DNA from: Buteo buteo | Taxonomy: Eukaryota; Chordata; Aves; Accipitriformes; Accipitridae | Assembly: GCF_964188355.1 (NCBI RefSeq) | Contig: NC_134176.1 | Location: 13,407,816 to 13,471,815 of the forward strand | Length of the DNA stretch: 64,000 nucleotides | Direction of reading: 5' to 3' | Shown here: piece after piece, positions 1-12,700 of the stretch | Numbering within the stretch: the first letter of the stretch is position 1 | How the letters are laid out: each line of letters opens with the position of its first letter | Translations under genes and position numbers: made by a program | Notes under the pieces: model-generated | Seen by the model: the letters and a program-made list of their open reading frames with translations, nothing else | Database searches by the model: none | What the model was told of the DNA's origin: nothing

Positions 1-300
1 CCTCCCCCTCCTTCTGCACTGACCTGGGGGTCTGCAGGGCTGTTTCTCTCACATGTTCTCACTCCTCTCTCTGGCTGCAGTTTCTGTTACACAGCAACTT
101 TTTGTTTCCCTTCTTAACTCTGTTATCCCAGAGGTGCTACCACCGTCACTGATGGGCTTGGCTTTGGCCAGCGGTGGGTCCATCTTGGAGCCGGCCAGCA
201 TTGGCTCTGTCGGACACAGGGGAAGCTTCTAGCACCTTCTCACAGAAGCCACCCCTGTAGGCCCTCTGCTACCAAAACCTTGCCACACAAACCCAATACA
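1..300 (-). mobile_element. Partial endogenous retrovirus LTR, 5' end, cut by window edge
   Basis: Read on the minus strand, an LTR begins at position 300 with TGTATTGGGTTTG and runs off the left edge of the window. The sequence is clearly GC-richer than what follows and matches an LTR type I recognise from bird genomes: a GTGTGGCAAGG start, a pyrimidine/purine-rich middle, and a CTGCAG-containing inner part. The 5' border is sharp because the LTR-like GC-rich sequence stops at 300 and ordinary AT-rich DNA begins. The TATA-like region (reverse of 105-125) is degenerate. The other end, the internal region if any, and the target duplication lie outside the window, so whether it is solo or part of a provirus cannot be told. 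The family name is not asserted. No coding capacity is present in the visible part. Confidence 0.75.
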
Positions 301-1957
301 TGTGCATTGTAGAAAGTTTAATTCTATGAAAGCATTTGATGTTTCTCTCATGTCTAAGACTGATGCAGCTGTAGGAAATCTCATGTGTTGGCTGATTGCC
401 ATGACCTTAACCAGAGGGCTTTTAGACTGCAATGCTGAATTTAAATCTGTCTCATCCGCTCAGTAATACTTTGTGAGGTGCTGGTTTTCCCTGGGGACCT
501 GTCACCTCACAGAATCTGGGAAATTAAATTAGTGAAAGGAGTTTGGCAGAGCATATGTTGGTTTCATATTTTCATGAGTTGGTGAATCCTGAAGGAACAC
601 GTGCCCCTAAGCAGGAGAGTGCTCAGCCTTCTTAGTGGAGCAGGAGTCAGTGTGAAGTTGGGAAAGTGTCAGTGAGGAAGAGTTTTGGTACACAAAGTAA
701 GGAATAATCCTATCACAAAGGAAACCACCATCTGTGACAGGCTCTTCAAACTAGTGAGGAAGGCCAGCCTTTACTGGACTGTGAGAATATTACACAAGAT
801 TCATCATGCATTTCTACTCCTAACTGCTTGAGTCACTGAAGGTATGTCTACTCAGGGTTTGGCAGGCAGATATGAACTCACTCTGTCCATGCTCCAAGCT
901 GGCTGGGTGAAAGCTGGCTCTGAATGGGAAGCTGTGTAGCCATCATTAGCAAGTGGCTGAGCCTGAACTAAGAAGTCCTGCTGGGAAGCAGAATATATTG
1001 GCTTGGGATCAGCATAAGAGGGCTGCAGTTACATGACTTTAGGATTAGAGGTAGCTTCTATCTGGGCATCTTGGAGCACTTGCAGAGGGAATTGCATCTG
1101 TTTGCAAATCTGCCGTGGAAGCATACCCTGAATATGTTAGAAGGGTTAGCCAGACATGGTGATCTGGAAAAATGGTGCCCCAAAGGCTGTCCATTCTTTT
1201 TAAAAAAACCTTGAGTAAAAATGCAGTGCCAAACTCCAGCTTTAACCAACAGTTTGCTTTCAGATGCTTTCCATCAGGTCTGAGGCTTGATGTATGCCAA
1301 TGTTAGAGGGAAAGACCTAAAACTGTATGTTTGAAGGGAAACCCAACTGGTCAGTGGGAAGGACTGTGCAGCTGTGACAAATGAGCACCTTGCAGTAATA
1401 TCTGCCTGAATTAAATGTCACTCCCTATACAGTCCATTACACAAACCACTTGCTCCCTTGTTTACAATGAATGGAAAGTGCTAATGATAGCTTATTTATC
1501 TGGTGTCCCAGACTCCTAGGTCACTTAGGTACTTTTGAAGATGATCTCTTTCAAATTACTTTCTGTAATTCATTTCCATGCTTCTGATTTTCAGAAGAAA
1601 ACCTGTTTCTAAATAAAATTCATGGACATTTAAACAATTATTTTGTCCTTAGCCTCAGGAGTCCATTAGTTGCTATGTTCTTGAAGCAAATTAAAACAGT
1701 GCATTCTGTAGGATATAAAACTATTCCTAACTGTGGCAGTGGATCACTGCAGTCATTAGATTAATACCAACTATTATCATCCAGGATGCTCATCTGGTTT
1801 TACTGAACTTTGTTAATGAAATGGAAATGTATGATTAAAGTCATCCTGTCTGTCCCTCTAAAGCTGTGCCTGTGAATGACTCACTGTTTTACAAATGGGT
1901 GTTGCCAGACGCTGATATTGAATACGGCTCCAGCCGTCAGAGCTCTGGGTCCAGCAC
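301..1957. other. No gene recognised; unassigned single-copy DNA
   Basis: Only short chance frames, no convincing splice-flanked conserved frame, and no repeat I can name. Confidence 0.5.
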
Positions 1958-2035
1958 TGCGTTTTTGGAGTCCAGGCTGGAACACTGAAATTCCCATTGA
2001 AATCTGTGGGAATTCTGTGTGGCCAAAGCCCAGCT
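1958..2035. repeat. Possible remnant of palindromic sauropsid dispersed repeat
   Basis: The words AAATTCCCATTGAAATCTGTGG and the GGCCAAAGCCC tail resemble a small palindromic repeat family common in turtle, crocodile and bird DNA (typical core: CCCATTGAAGTCAATGG). The match is short and by eye, so this could be coincidence. No coding role. Confidence 0.35.
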
Positions 2036-4919
2036 ACCTTCATGGCTGGCTGTGGCAGCTTGGAGAGTGATGTAGCTCTATGCAGTAGGCACATAATAGC
2101 TTGGGGACTCAATATGAATTTCATGCATCTCTTCACTTAGTCACTTGAAACCCAAGATGGAATTGAGGATACCACATTCCACTTAAGCTGTGTTTGTTTG
2201 AGGTCAGTTGAGTGCCCTCTGCTGTCTACCTGGATGTGACACCTTCTGCACCACTGGCAATGTTGCAGCTGTGGTTTCCGTGCTCACTGGGCACAAGAAC
2301 TATTTGCACAGAGCAAGCCCCAGTGTGTCGGTCGGCTTGCCTGCCCTGCCTGCTGCAGTGGCCCTGGCTGGCCGCACGAAGGGTGGAATGTGCTTTAACC
2401 TTTTGGCAGATCTATAGCTGTTTGTGTGCCCCAAAGTAAATAGCTCCCAAAGATCTTTTTGGGTGGAGCTGCTCACAGAAAGCTGTGTCTTATGGGCAAG
2501 GTTGACCCAATAGTTAATTTAGCTTGTTTGCTTCACATATGAGATAGAGTTTGAATAGTCCTGGCCTTGGGGAATTTCACATCTGGATTCAAACTCTTTA
2601 TGGCTACTGTCCCCTAATCTGTGCCATGGGCTGTTCCCAAGTCCTAGTTCTGTACTTTTCCAAGCTTTGTGTTTCATGTTGTCCCCTCAGGGGCTTTTGT
2701 AAAAGTGGGAGGGCCAGATTGGTAGTTGTAAGAAAGAGAAGTATCATCACTGACGTCAATGCAGCTCTGCCACTTCACATTTGCAAGGGATCAGGCCCGT
2801 CTACCAGTGTCACAGTCTGCTGGGGAGGAGGGGAGGCAGCCTGAGAAGTGTTGGGTTTGCACTTCGCCAAGTGACAAACAGAGAGTCTGAGCGCAGTAGC
2901 CAGACACGTTATAAAACAGGCTGTTGGAGAGACAGCTCTGTGTGGAGGCTTGAGCCTTGATTTACTCCTGGTCATTGTCCTGATATTCCATGGCTTTAAG
3001 ACAATTTTAAAAAAACTTAATATATGGACTTCTGTGAGCGTAATGGGCTGAGACCCCTTGTGTGGTTTCTGGGTGGTCTCACGCAGCATTGGAGGCCAGT
3101 TGTGGGCATAGTTGCTTTTGTGCAGTAGGGTAAGGCTGTAGTGGAAAATCAAGGGCTGGTTGCTCTGTGTTACCAAATGTATGGCTACGCATAGGTCTGA
3201 AGTAATTTAAAGCTTCCAAATCCTTTACCCATCTTAGGATATTTTAGATATTTCTGAAAGCATGAGTTTAACGGAATAATCCTGAACTGAAAGGAAGGGA
3301 GACTGAAAGCTCCGAGTAAAGCAGAAGAGAGCCAGGGTTTTCTCGGGTGGAAAGGGGAGTAGAGGAGGGCGAAAAGGCCAGTTGGTAATAACATACCCTT
3401 TCAGAGATCCACTAGAGCTGTTCCCAGAACTCTGCCTGTTTTGTGCATTTCTTCTTCTGTGCTTTTGCTCATCTGAACAGTCTCTCCAGAAATCAGCAAT
3501 TGGGAGCACATAAGAAGTAATTCTCTTTGCCAGGTAAACGGGAACAATAGTGGAGTGGGAAAGAATGAATCACTGCCATTAACAAGAAAACTAGGGTTGC
3601 TCTCATCATCGACACAATGCAGTGTCTATTCTCAAATGTCAGGGCTAATAACTCACCATTTACAAATTAGATTTAACCCCCTCCCACACAAACCCACATA
3701 GTCCTTGCTAGCCTTCAAGCTTAGGTCATAGCTGCCTTTCTCTGAGGGCCACCAATAAAACCTTCAAAATATATCTCCTCCAGACAGTCTGGCTGCTTTC
3801 AAGATTGAATAGTCCTCCCCCTTTCCCTTTGGATTTTGTTTTAGTTACAGCTACATCACTGAAAAAATGTGGAAATGTCTTTGAAAGCCCCTCTAAGGCC
3901 CTAATTATCTTTAATGTAAGAGGACCATTATCGTCTACAGATGAAATGAATAATACAACAAGTAAGAAAGATTCCAAAGTTTTGGTTACCTTAATAAATT
4001 CCTAAACGTGAAGGAATTCACAGATCTTTATCCAATGCAACCAGAAATTATTAATGCAGGTGGGAGTATCAAAAGCTTGAGTGTTTCAGCTGGCATCTTA
4101 CAACATCTTCTGTTGAGACTGTTTTTTATCCAGTGTACTGATGGGTTGTAACTATAGCTGCCCAGAAAAGATGTAAAAAGGATGCCAGTTTCCTAGATAA
4201 CCATCGTGTAGGTGTAGAACATGAGATGCTGCTAATTTCAGATGCTCATCAGGATATTAATAGCCTCCTTACTTTGAAAGTTATGGGCTTGTTTGAATTC
4301 CTGGTCCTGAAATATAGGAAACATTCAGGATATGTTTTTCAACCAGGATGGCTTTTAAAGTGAAGTTGAAACAGGTAACTGGAAAAAGGACGCAGAAACA
4401 AATTTGGGACTGATTAGTAAAGTCCATTTAACAGATTCTGCTTGCCCAGTCCGACACAAGCAGTTTTTTTATTAATTAATAAATCATTCTCTCTTTGTCT
4501 GCAGATTGAGAATTCTTCAAAGTGCTTTACATGCAGTTCTTAAGACAGCTGCTTGCTGGGGGTGTGTGCTCTGTGTGGGGGATCTATCAGCAGCCTGGCT
4601 ACCTCTGTGTGATCTTGGGTAAGGCCTGGATACAAATCAAAGGCCAGATTGTTCTGTTTTACCAAATGTGTTGCCTGGGGCCTGCTAATTAATAGAATGT
4701 CTAGGAATGTCATCCATCTATTGAAAAAAAAAAGCGTCACTTGAAAATTGCTATTGTTTTAATCGAATGTTGTCATTTTCACATAGTGACCGATATCTCA
4801 GCCTACCAGTCTTTTTGAAAGAGCAAACTAGAACATGGGAAAACAGGCCACTCATAGGGAAACACTGTCTGTTTTTAAGTTATTTTTTAACGTAGGTCTC
4901 ACAGAGCCATAAATGCTCC
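2036..4919. other. No gene recognised
   Basis: Apart from the CRE-like site at 2,751 I see only unassigned DNA. The 2,200-2,450 part is GC-richer and gives two overlapping plus-strand frames of about 70 codons, neither resembling a known protein. Confidence 0.5.
2751..2758. promoter_or_regulatory. Perfect CRE-type palindrome TGACGTCA
   Basis: An exact 8-base cAMP-response-element consensus, which is the binding site of CREB/ATF bZIP factors. It lies in a modestly GC-richer stretch (about 2,200-2,900). No promoter, transcript or neighbouring gene is visible, so function is only possible. CpG-containing sites are scarce here, which gives the match slightly more weight. Confidence 0.3.
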
Positions 4920-5010
4920 CACATGTTGACTGGGGGCCTTATCCTGAAATCCAAACTTGTGTTTCATTCTTATGAGTTATTCCATCATAAGTCAGTGCCT
5001 GAGGCCGACT
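4920..5010. repeat. Palindromic sauropsid repeat remnant
   Basis: GGCCTTATCCTGAAATCC at the left and GTCAGTGCCTGAGGC at the right are the expected ends of the same small palindromic repeat type (consensus begins GGGCCTGATCCTG). The middle carries the usual TTATGAGTTATTCCATCATAAGTC motif, itself an imperfect palindrome. It is a non-coding fossil; the class (possibly a hAT-like non-autonomous element) is inferred. Confidence 0.5.
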
Positions 5011-5320
5011 GTAAACAGGGGTTGCAGAACTGGCCTGATTTTGACCTAGCAATAGAGCATAACTCTGGGAACATTTGCTGGAGATACAGCATTTACTAAC
5101 ATGGGCAAACCAGCTGAAACTCCGAGGTTGTGCATGGCAGTAGGCATGCAGGATTGTCTACCAGTAAGTGTTTGCAGGATTGGGTGGTAGGTGGTCCTAC
5201 TTTATTTGCTGTTTTAACAGAAGTCTGGTACTTGTTATGGAGTGAGTTAGTTCCTCTGGGAAAGGTGGGTGTAACTTGTCAGGACATGAAGGATAACTAA
5301 CCTCAGACATTTGGGAAGTT

Positions 5321-5338
5321 GTGTGTGTGTGTGTGTGT
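5321..5338. repeat. (GT)9 microsatellite
   Basis: Nine uninterrupted GT dinucleotides, the only clean GT array in the window. Confidence 0.95.
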
Positions 5339-8300
5339 TTTGATGCATATGATTTTGTTATGTAAAATAGTGAGGCTCACCCCCCTCTCTGCCTGATTGT
5401 GCCCTCTTGTGGGTTTCTGCACAGTTCTTTTGAAGGAGAAGGGTAGCTCATATGATGAGGTGAGAAAGAAGATGAATGGAAATAGAAACCAGGAGGAATC
5501 AGATCTTCAGCTGAATAGTTATAAGGGCTTCTAGCATATTTTGTCCTGTGCCACTGCGCCTATAGGGGAAAAATGAACATTATCTAAAGGTTACGTCTTG
5601 ATTTTTACAGCATGATTTGGCACAATTTAATTGTGCACGATGAGAGACATTTTGTATGACACCCCACTGTAAATATTCCTCAAATGCATCCCTATGTTGT
5701 CAGAAGAAGCTAAAATCCTTCTTTTTCTTCTCTGTGTAGCTCTTGGGTTGGCAGCTGGTTTTCATATGATTTGTTTCTATCAGTGCGTTACAGCAAAGGT
5801 GTGTGCTTTGGGCCACGGGTATAATTTGGAAGGCTTCTTATGTTGAAAACTCTCTCAGTTGGCAAATGGATCATTCAGTGCTAGATTTTCTGGGAACCCA
5901 GCAAAGATGATGACATTTTGGAGGTGGAAAGAAGCAATGGGGAATGAGGGGGAGTATCTTTTTATCTGTCAAATACAGTTGTAGTATCTCTGCAACACTG
6001 TGCTTTAAGTACAGTATGCTGGTCTTGGCTTTTATGAGAGTTCTGGAAGAGTTTTGTGCACTGCACAGTCTGATTGACAAAGAGGTTTTCCGTCCTCGCA
6101 TGACCTTCTTTTAATTTAAAAAAAAAAATTCAATAAAAGTTCAGCCGCACAGCAAGAGATGAATTTAAAGACTGCACACCATGTGACAATGGTAAAACTT
6201 TCATAATAGGCGTCATATTTGTTGGTTTAAAAATCAACTTCATTGTCATAGTTAATAGTTTGCAGCTGCTGTAGAACAGAGGCAAATTGCTATGTATGTG
6301 TCAGTCTTAAACGCAAGTAAGATCCACTGACTAGGACGACTTGGTTAGTTTTTCCTATCTATTGGTAGTATTGCTGATCATCATCTCTACGCGATGAGAG
6401 GAATTCATTGCCACATTTCAGCACTGCTGAGCTGGCTATGTGATCTTGCAAGTAAAATAAACTTGTTTTCAGTGGCCTGCCAAAGTATACTCCATGACAT
6501 CCCATTAAAAAGGCTTCCAGGGTCGTGTATAAGTAGGTGCAGTCCCCCTGCAAATCTATTGGATATCAACAGCATTGATTTAACTAATGAAGGTAAGTTA
6601 AATGAAAAGTGTTAAAGAATCAGAATTTATCACTTAATATGAAGCTCAGGAGTAAAAGAAGCTGTGTTGGAAGATCACCAGGTAAGTTCTCTGACAACTT
6701 ATAACTTATGAAAAGTATTTGTAATTTGCACCAAGTTCATATCAGATAGAAATGGAAGGTAGATGGAACAATCCTTCCCCATCATGCTGGTTTGTACAGA
6801 AGGTGTGTAAGGTCAGAATGGTCCAGTGGCCAAAGTGTAGCAGTGGGCTGAGGGCAAGCAGAGGAGTGTGTGAAGTGCCTGCTGGTTATCCTGGACTGGG
6901 GGCCATCCAAGAAAGCCTCCCTGAGGTGTTGGGAGCCGTGGCAACCACAGGGAATTATGTCTAAAGGGGTTTGTCATGACTTCAGGCTGAGCAAATAGTG
7001 TTATTTAGATTTAGGGAGATTCTACTTTACTTTTACTCCTCCCCACTCTGTTAGAACAGAACTGAGCTTAAACTGTGAACCTAAAGCTGCAGACTAAAAT
7101 GTGAGGGGTATCCCTTTTGAGCTATCTCAGAAGGACTGTGGTTATTTAAAGCAGAGCATCCCTTGGTGTTTTAGGTGCCTGTCCCTGTGTGAAGAAGTCA
7201 GGGAGTTCAAAGAGTGCAGGTCAGGCTGTCCAGGATGCTGTGTTCTCATGGCTGAAGCTCAGTTTTTCCTTCAAGAAAGCAAACAGTAGAGGAGTGAGAA
7301 GGTTTAGTGACTGAGCTTACAAGAAGACAGTGCTTTTAATGCTGAAGTCAAAGACTCAGAGCCCAAAGGGTGGGAAAAATTCTCCAGGGAAGAGACAGCC
7401 CCCACAGTCCTGCACTGGATTACTGTCAGCACTACTTCACTTATTTGGGTGAAGTTTCTGATGTGTTTCCTGGGACAGAACCTGACCCTCAGGTCTCATT
7501 TACAATTCAGAGAACTTCAGTTTGGCATTCCTGTTCACATTGTGTAATTGCAATAATTTCAGCTCTTGTTATCCCTTCAAGCTTGGCTAATTTGTCAATG
7601 TGCTAGTTTGTTTTATTCACATAGAGACCATGACTAGCACTGAAGTCTAAAGTAAATACATGGGATCTCTAGTTAATCTGTGCTTTCTTTTTCCCCTGGC
7701 CTTTTGTCTTTCCTGGTTTGTGGAAGTTGCTTTGTTTTACAAATGAGTGGAAGTGTATACCAGAAGATGAGTGGAACCTTCAAAACATCCTGTTCAGCTT
7801 GTAGAGTGCTCTAGAAGAGTGGCTTCATGGAGTCTGGAAATGCTTAAAGAATAGGTACCTCCCCCCATTCCTGAACTGTAGTCCCCATCCTCTTGATGGA
7901 GTTTCCTAGTCCTGAGGAGGGAGGGACATCTGGACTGAGCCCAGGTAATTTGTCGGCCAATTCACAATTAGATCGAATGTCCTTTCCTCAGAAAGAGTGA
8001 AGAGGGAAGGGAGATGTAGTCTTCCTGTTAGAAAAGGTGGGACAGATGTCTGGAAGATAACAGCTGTAAGATACGTTGGAACTGCTTTTATATTAGGGCT
8101 GCCTGTATTTTTCTGTCTGTTGGGATAGATCATCTGCAGGTTTTTGACCAATAGTTCTCTATCTCTGATATCCCTGACTGTTTCCTGAAGATTCTTGACA
8201 ACCAGCCATGTTGTTTTCCCTTGCTGAGAGTCATTCTTCTATGAAGGAGACTGCTTCATCTGAGCCTACAAGAGCAGTAGGCCTCTGTGATTAGAGAAAC

Positions 8301-9627
8301 AGGCTGGACTTTATCTAACTAAAGGAAAATGCATCTGAAATGTAAAAGTCTGCTGCTCTGGTAGTCCCCGAGCATCCTTTTATGATCTGTGGATAGGCAG
8401 CCAATATAGTCAATGGACTGTAGGTACAGCTCTACTTATCCTAAAGCAGATGTGTAAAATGTCAGATGGACTCTGTCCATAACAGTGCCTGTATCTATTG
8501 ACTAGATTGGAGACTGAGGAGAGATAAACGCCCCCAGATTCTTTGTCTTCTCACAGTGGTGAAGCAGTTTACAGAGGTGGTGGTCTATATTTTATCTTCC
8601 TTCTAAGGTTGCCTTCCTTCTCTCCTCTAAATATTGACAAGACTTTTCAGGGCAGGCAAGAAGTCTGCTGAATATAAATTTTGATTTTTCTCACTGTAGC
8701 TTTGCCTGGGACACCACATAGCCTACTGGCATTTTGGAACTTCAGGAGAAAACCAGAATGTTTCCACCAGCAAAGGTCTCTTGGAATTGTTGAAAGAAGA
8801 CAGGAGCAGTCCTGGTTCTTGCACTTTCTTTTCCTAAGGTATTTTTCCTCCTATCTGATTTCCAAAGAGAAGTCTGATTTTCATTTCACATTGTCCTACC
8901 CTTGTGGCATTTTCAACGTTGGCCAGAAATGAAAAGCCTTGAGTTGGAAAGGTGTCATCTAAACAATGACTAGATATACTTGGAAGAAAGGTTTATTATT
9001 TGGCTTGCTGCCACTGAGAGCTGCTAATTACCAGGCAATTATGACTAGACATAATTTTTCACTGTCTAAAGCTGCCTCTTGGGTTTAATATCTGACTGAA
9101 AACAAAAGGCAGAAAATTTTTGAGGAGTTCAAAAAAGGCCAAGAGATGTATAAATATTTCCTCAGGGCATCCATTGCTACCTTGGACTTCAAGGCCAGGA
9201 GTTTGGCTGTCATTGCCTCCTTAGAAAGCATTCTTGGCTCCAGTAGTTTGATCCATCTTTTCTCTCCTGGCTTCCCAAATAATCAAATCATAAAAGTAGT
9301 TTGGGAAATACATTTTGCATCTGTAACTCCTGTGATCTTTGGATGCTTCAGGAGTCAAAACTCCACATGGATTTGCCACAGCTGAGGGCTGTGTGTTTGA
9401 CTCAAAAATCCTTTTGCACACAAATTAGAGGGCAACCAGTGCAAAACAATGTGGTTATAATGCATTTACTAAGCAGGAAGCATGGAGATCGGTCTCTGCT
9501 GTGTCAGGAAACAATTTGTCTGTGGAAATGGCATGGCACAGTGCTTGGGAAGACAATGCTGCGAGCAATGTTCAGTAGGCTGGCTGCTCAAGAAGGTCCT
9601 ACAGGGGCACTGTCAGTGAATCAATAG
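5339..9627. other. No gene recognised
   Basis: Unassigned AT-rich DNA. The open frames (for example 7,370-7,606 and 8,681-8,932, both plus) are about 80 codons and show no recognisable domain. Confidence 0.5.
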
Positions 9628-9715
9628 GCCTGATTTATCACTGTATTATATTAATTCTACTCCAGGGTGACTCCATTCAAGTCAGTGAATTTATCCTAGG
9701 GTAAAACTGGGGAAG
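9628..9715. repeat. Palindromic sauropsid repeat remnant
   Basis: GCCTGATTTATCACTG, then CTCCAGGGTGACTCCATTC, AAGTCAGTGAATTTATCC and GGTAAAACTGGGGAAG follow the order of a familiar palindromic repeat whose two arms read toward a central CCATTGAAGTCAGTGG. The arms here pair imperfectly. It is an old non-autonomous element with no coding capacity. Confidence 0.6.
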
Positions 9716-12700
9716 AACAGTGCCTCATCCCTCTTGCTTTCTGCTTGAATTGCTTCCACAGAGCCACATCAATACTTTCAGTTCTGTCCTCTTCAGGGCC
9801 CAGCTGTGACAAGGTGCGAGCTGGAAGCATCTCAGCATTCCTTAGGGGAGTTGGGGTGTAATCCTGGTAGTGCCAGAACTTTCTGAACCCCAGGTTTGCC
9901 AGCTAATCCTTAAAGATGGTTTCTGATGAAGATACATGAATCGTACACTGTGGTTCTTGAGAAGTAAGGCACTTTGAAAATAGGATTTACTGTTGGGATG
10001 GAACACCAGAGGCTGTCACACCGCTAAACTGAGAATAAACAGAGAAGAAAGCCTGCATGAGAATGCCATGGAAGTGCGTATAAATGAGGGACAGAGTAAG
10101 CTCTTGCCTCCAAACAAAGAGTTTGGCATTTGCCTGTAACAACATGCAGGTGCTTTGCCAGCAGGAAGAATAGGACTGAGAACTGGAAATCTACGTCTCC
10201 ATGTTCGTCTTTCAGCAGGCTTCCAAGCATACACATTTTCATTCAAAATCACTACCAAGCTGTTTATGATAGATCTGTGCCAACTGCACTGTTTTATGTA
10301 GCCATCTAAGCCAAGTCATTGTGACCTGATGTGACTCAGTTTTTTAAAAGGGTGCGCCTTCAGAATTCTCATTTTCTTTAGTTCAAAGTGAAACACTGGG
10401 AAAAGTATTGGAATGGATCTGAAAACAGTGCAGCATTCTTATGCAGAGGCAAGAGTGCCATTCAGGCAAACACTAGAAGAAAATCTGTCTCGGGTGTGTT
10501 TTTCAAAATGAGTCTGAAATGTTCGTTGGAAAAAGATCAGGAATCCTAGACTTAAGTGAACTAATTCACATGCTCTGATTTTGCCTATATCTGTGGTATT
10601 GGAAAGTGAAATAATAGATTCTAAGTGCTCTGTTCCTGAAATTTTAGTTCACTTTTTGTTATCTGCATGTATATTTATTTAAGAGTGTATGTGAGGTCTG
10701 TTTTTTCTCTGTTTTTTTTTTTTAATTCCCTCCTTCTCTTTCTCCTCCATATTTCTCTGAATATAAGTCTTATACCTCTGTGTGAATTTAAAGCCTGCTA
10801 GAGATAGGGGGAACAATTAAGTGAAAAAGATCCTTTTTTTGGTCAAATATGTTACTGTTTTTCTTGGATTATAGAATATGCCTTATTTATATATTCAGCT
10901 GTTTAGATATGTTCTCGCATATAGATCATAGGTGATTATGCATTTTATTCTTGTTTCCTCAAATACTACTGAACAAATCAACAGTAAAATTTTCTAAAGT
11001 TCTTCAAATTGAGGTCATATGCTTTCAGGCTCATAAATACTCTTGGTCAGTGTAAGATGTTTTGATACTTAGTTGAAATTTGTCACGGTCGTTCTTTTCA
11101 GTGCCTTTACCTGGTTTTAACTTCATCTGAGATTGAATTGAACATTCCAGCATTGTTGGAATTTATAATCAGCAGTTGGTTTTATGTGCAATACCACTTA
11201 CCAGTGGTGCTGGGTTGATCTGTTTTTCAGAGGTTCCCACTAAAACAGATACAAATAAAAATGGCTTGTATTTTTCCCATGTTTTTTTTTAAATACAGTA
11301 GTTGATGAGAGACTTTCTTCTGATGAAATTAGATTCAATAGCATAATTGATGAAATAAGGAGGAGGAGATTACCCGAAATAACCTTTCAGCCTGAATCTT
11401 TATTTGAATGGGAAAATTTTTTTTTTGAATGTACTTCCAGATAGTATCTACATTTCTTAGAAACTTGCAGGGCTTTTTGTGGGAAACCCCCAAACTATTT
11501 TTGTGTGGCTTTGGCCAAAAATATTTGGTTTTCTCTTACCAAATTTTGAAAAGGTTGAATAGTTGGCTTTTCAGAAGGAAAGGCAATACTTTCCATAAAG
11601 AAAAATCCCCATTTTCTTTCTAGCACTACTTTTTTTCACATTTCTGACAAGCAAAAGAGTACAAAAGTACCTGGAAGTACAGCTGTTGTGTCATGACATT
11701 TCAAAGTAAAAATAAGATTTACAGTCGAGTTTTTGCCTGCTGCAGCACCAGTCAGTGCCAATATATTAAGCTCACACTTTCACTTAAATGCAAGCGCAGA
11801 TTAGTGTTTCTGCCACTGCATCACTGCAACATTATGGCTTATTGCCATTGATACCAGTCACTGAGGAATAGAGGCAGTGGTTGCCTAAACAATCTGTACT
11901 ATTGCCAAAAGGGGTCAGCTGTCCTGTTCAGACTCCTCACTTGTGATTGCTTGAGTGTTCATGTTGGTGCAAAAGATGTCAGATGAAGAAACTTTGCCAG
12001 CTGAAAACTAGTCATGAGAAAAAAGGGAAGTTAATGTGGGCATGAGGGAGTGGCACGAACAGGTAATAGAGACCACGCATTTTGGTTGAAGTATAAATTT
12101 ATATTGCTTTGAAATTGCAGTGCAGTGGTGTTATGTGCTTGAGATTATGCAGTCTTGGTGCCACAGTGAATTACAGATGTTCAGTTGTATGGGGCGGTTC
12201 TGTTTGAAAACATGGTTTGGACTATATCTGCTGGATAGTGTATTTTATAGGATGTTTCAGCAGGTCAGCATACAATGATAATCTTGATCATGAATCTTAC
12301 TCCTGTGTGAGTGAAAGAGGTTGTGAAGTTGAGGGTACAGTTGCGTATCTTCCACCTAGATTTTTGCCTTCTAATATCCTTCAGTTCCTATAGAAGCTGG
12401 CTGGAGTTTTTCTTGCTAGTCTATGTTGCCCTTCCTAGACAGACAGACAGGGTGCTCAGGTGCTTTTTTTCCTATTTTTGTCTCAATAGATTGTGAGAAT
12501 ACTTTGACAGAGCCTGAAACTGCTTTGTAGAAGGTTAGAGTACAATATTGCTGCTATTCTGCCTACTCCTTATTTTAAACCAAGGGATTGAATCCCCTGA
12601 CTTCCCTACATCAGGGTTGGAGCCTTCAGTTATGACTGAAATGAAGATGAAGGCTTAAATGCAGGGATTAGATAGTTAAGCTGTGGGTTTAGAAAATACC

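Noticed and set aside
4590..4640. MIR-like phrase CTCTGTGTGATCTTGGGTAAG
   Set aside because: Only about 20 bases resemble MIR and the flanks do not continue the consensus.
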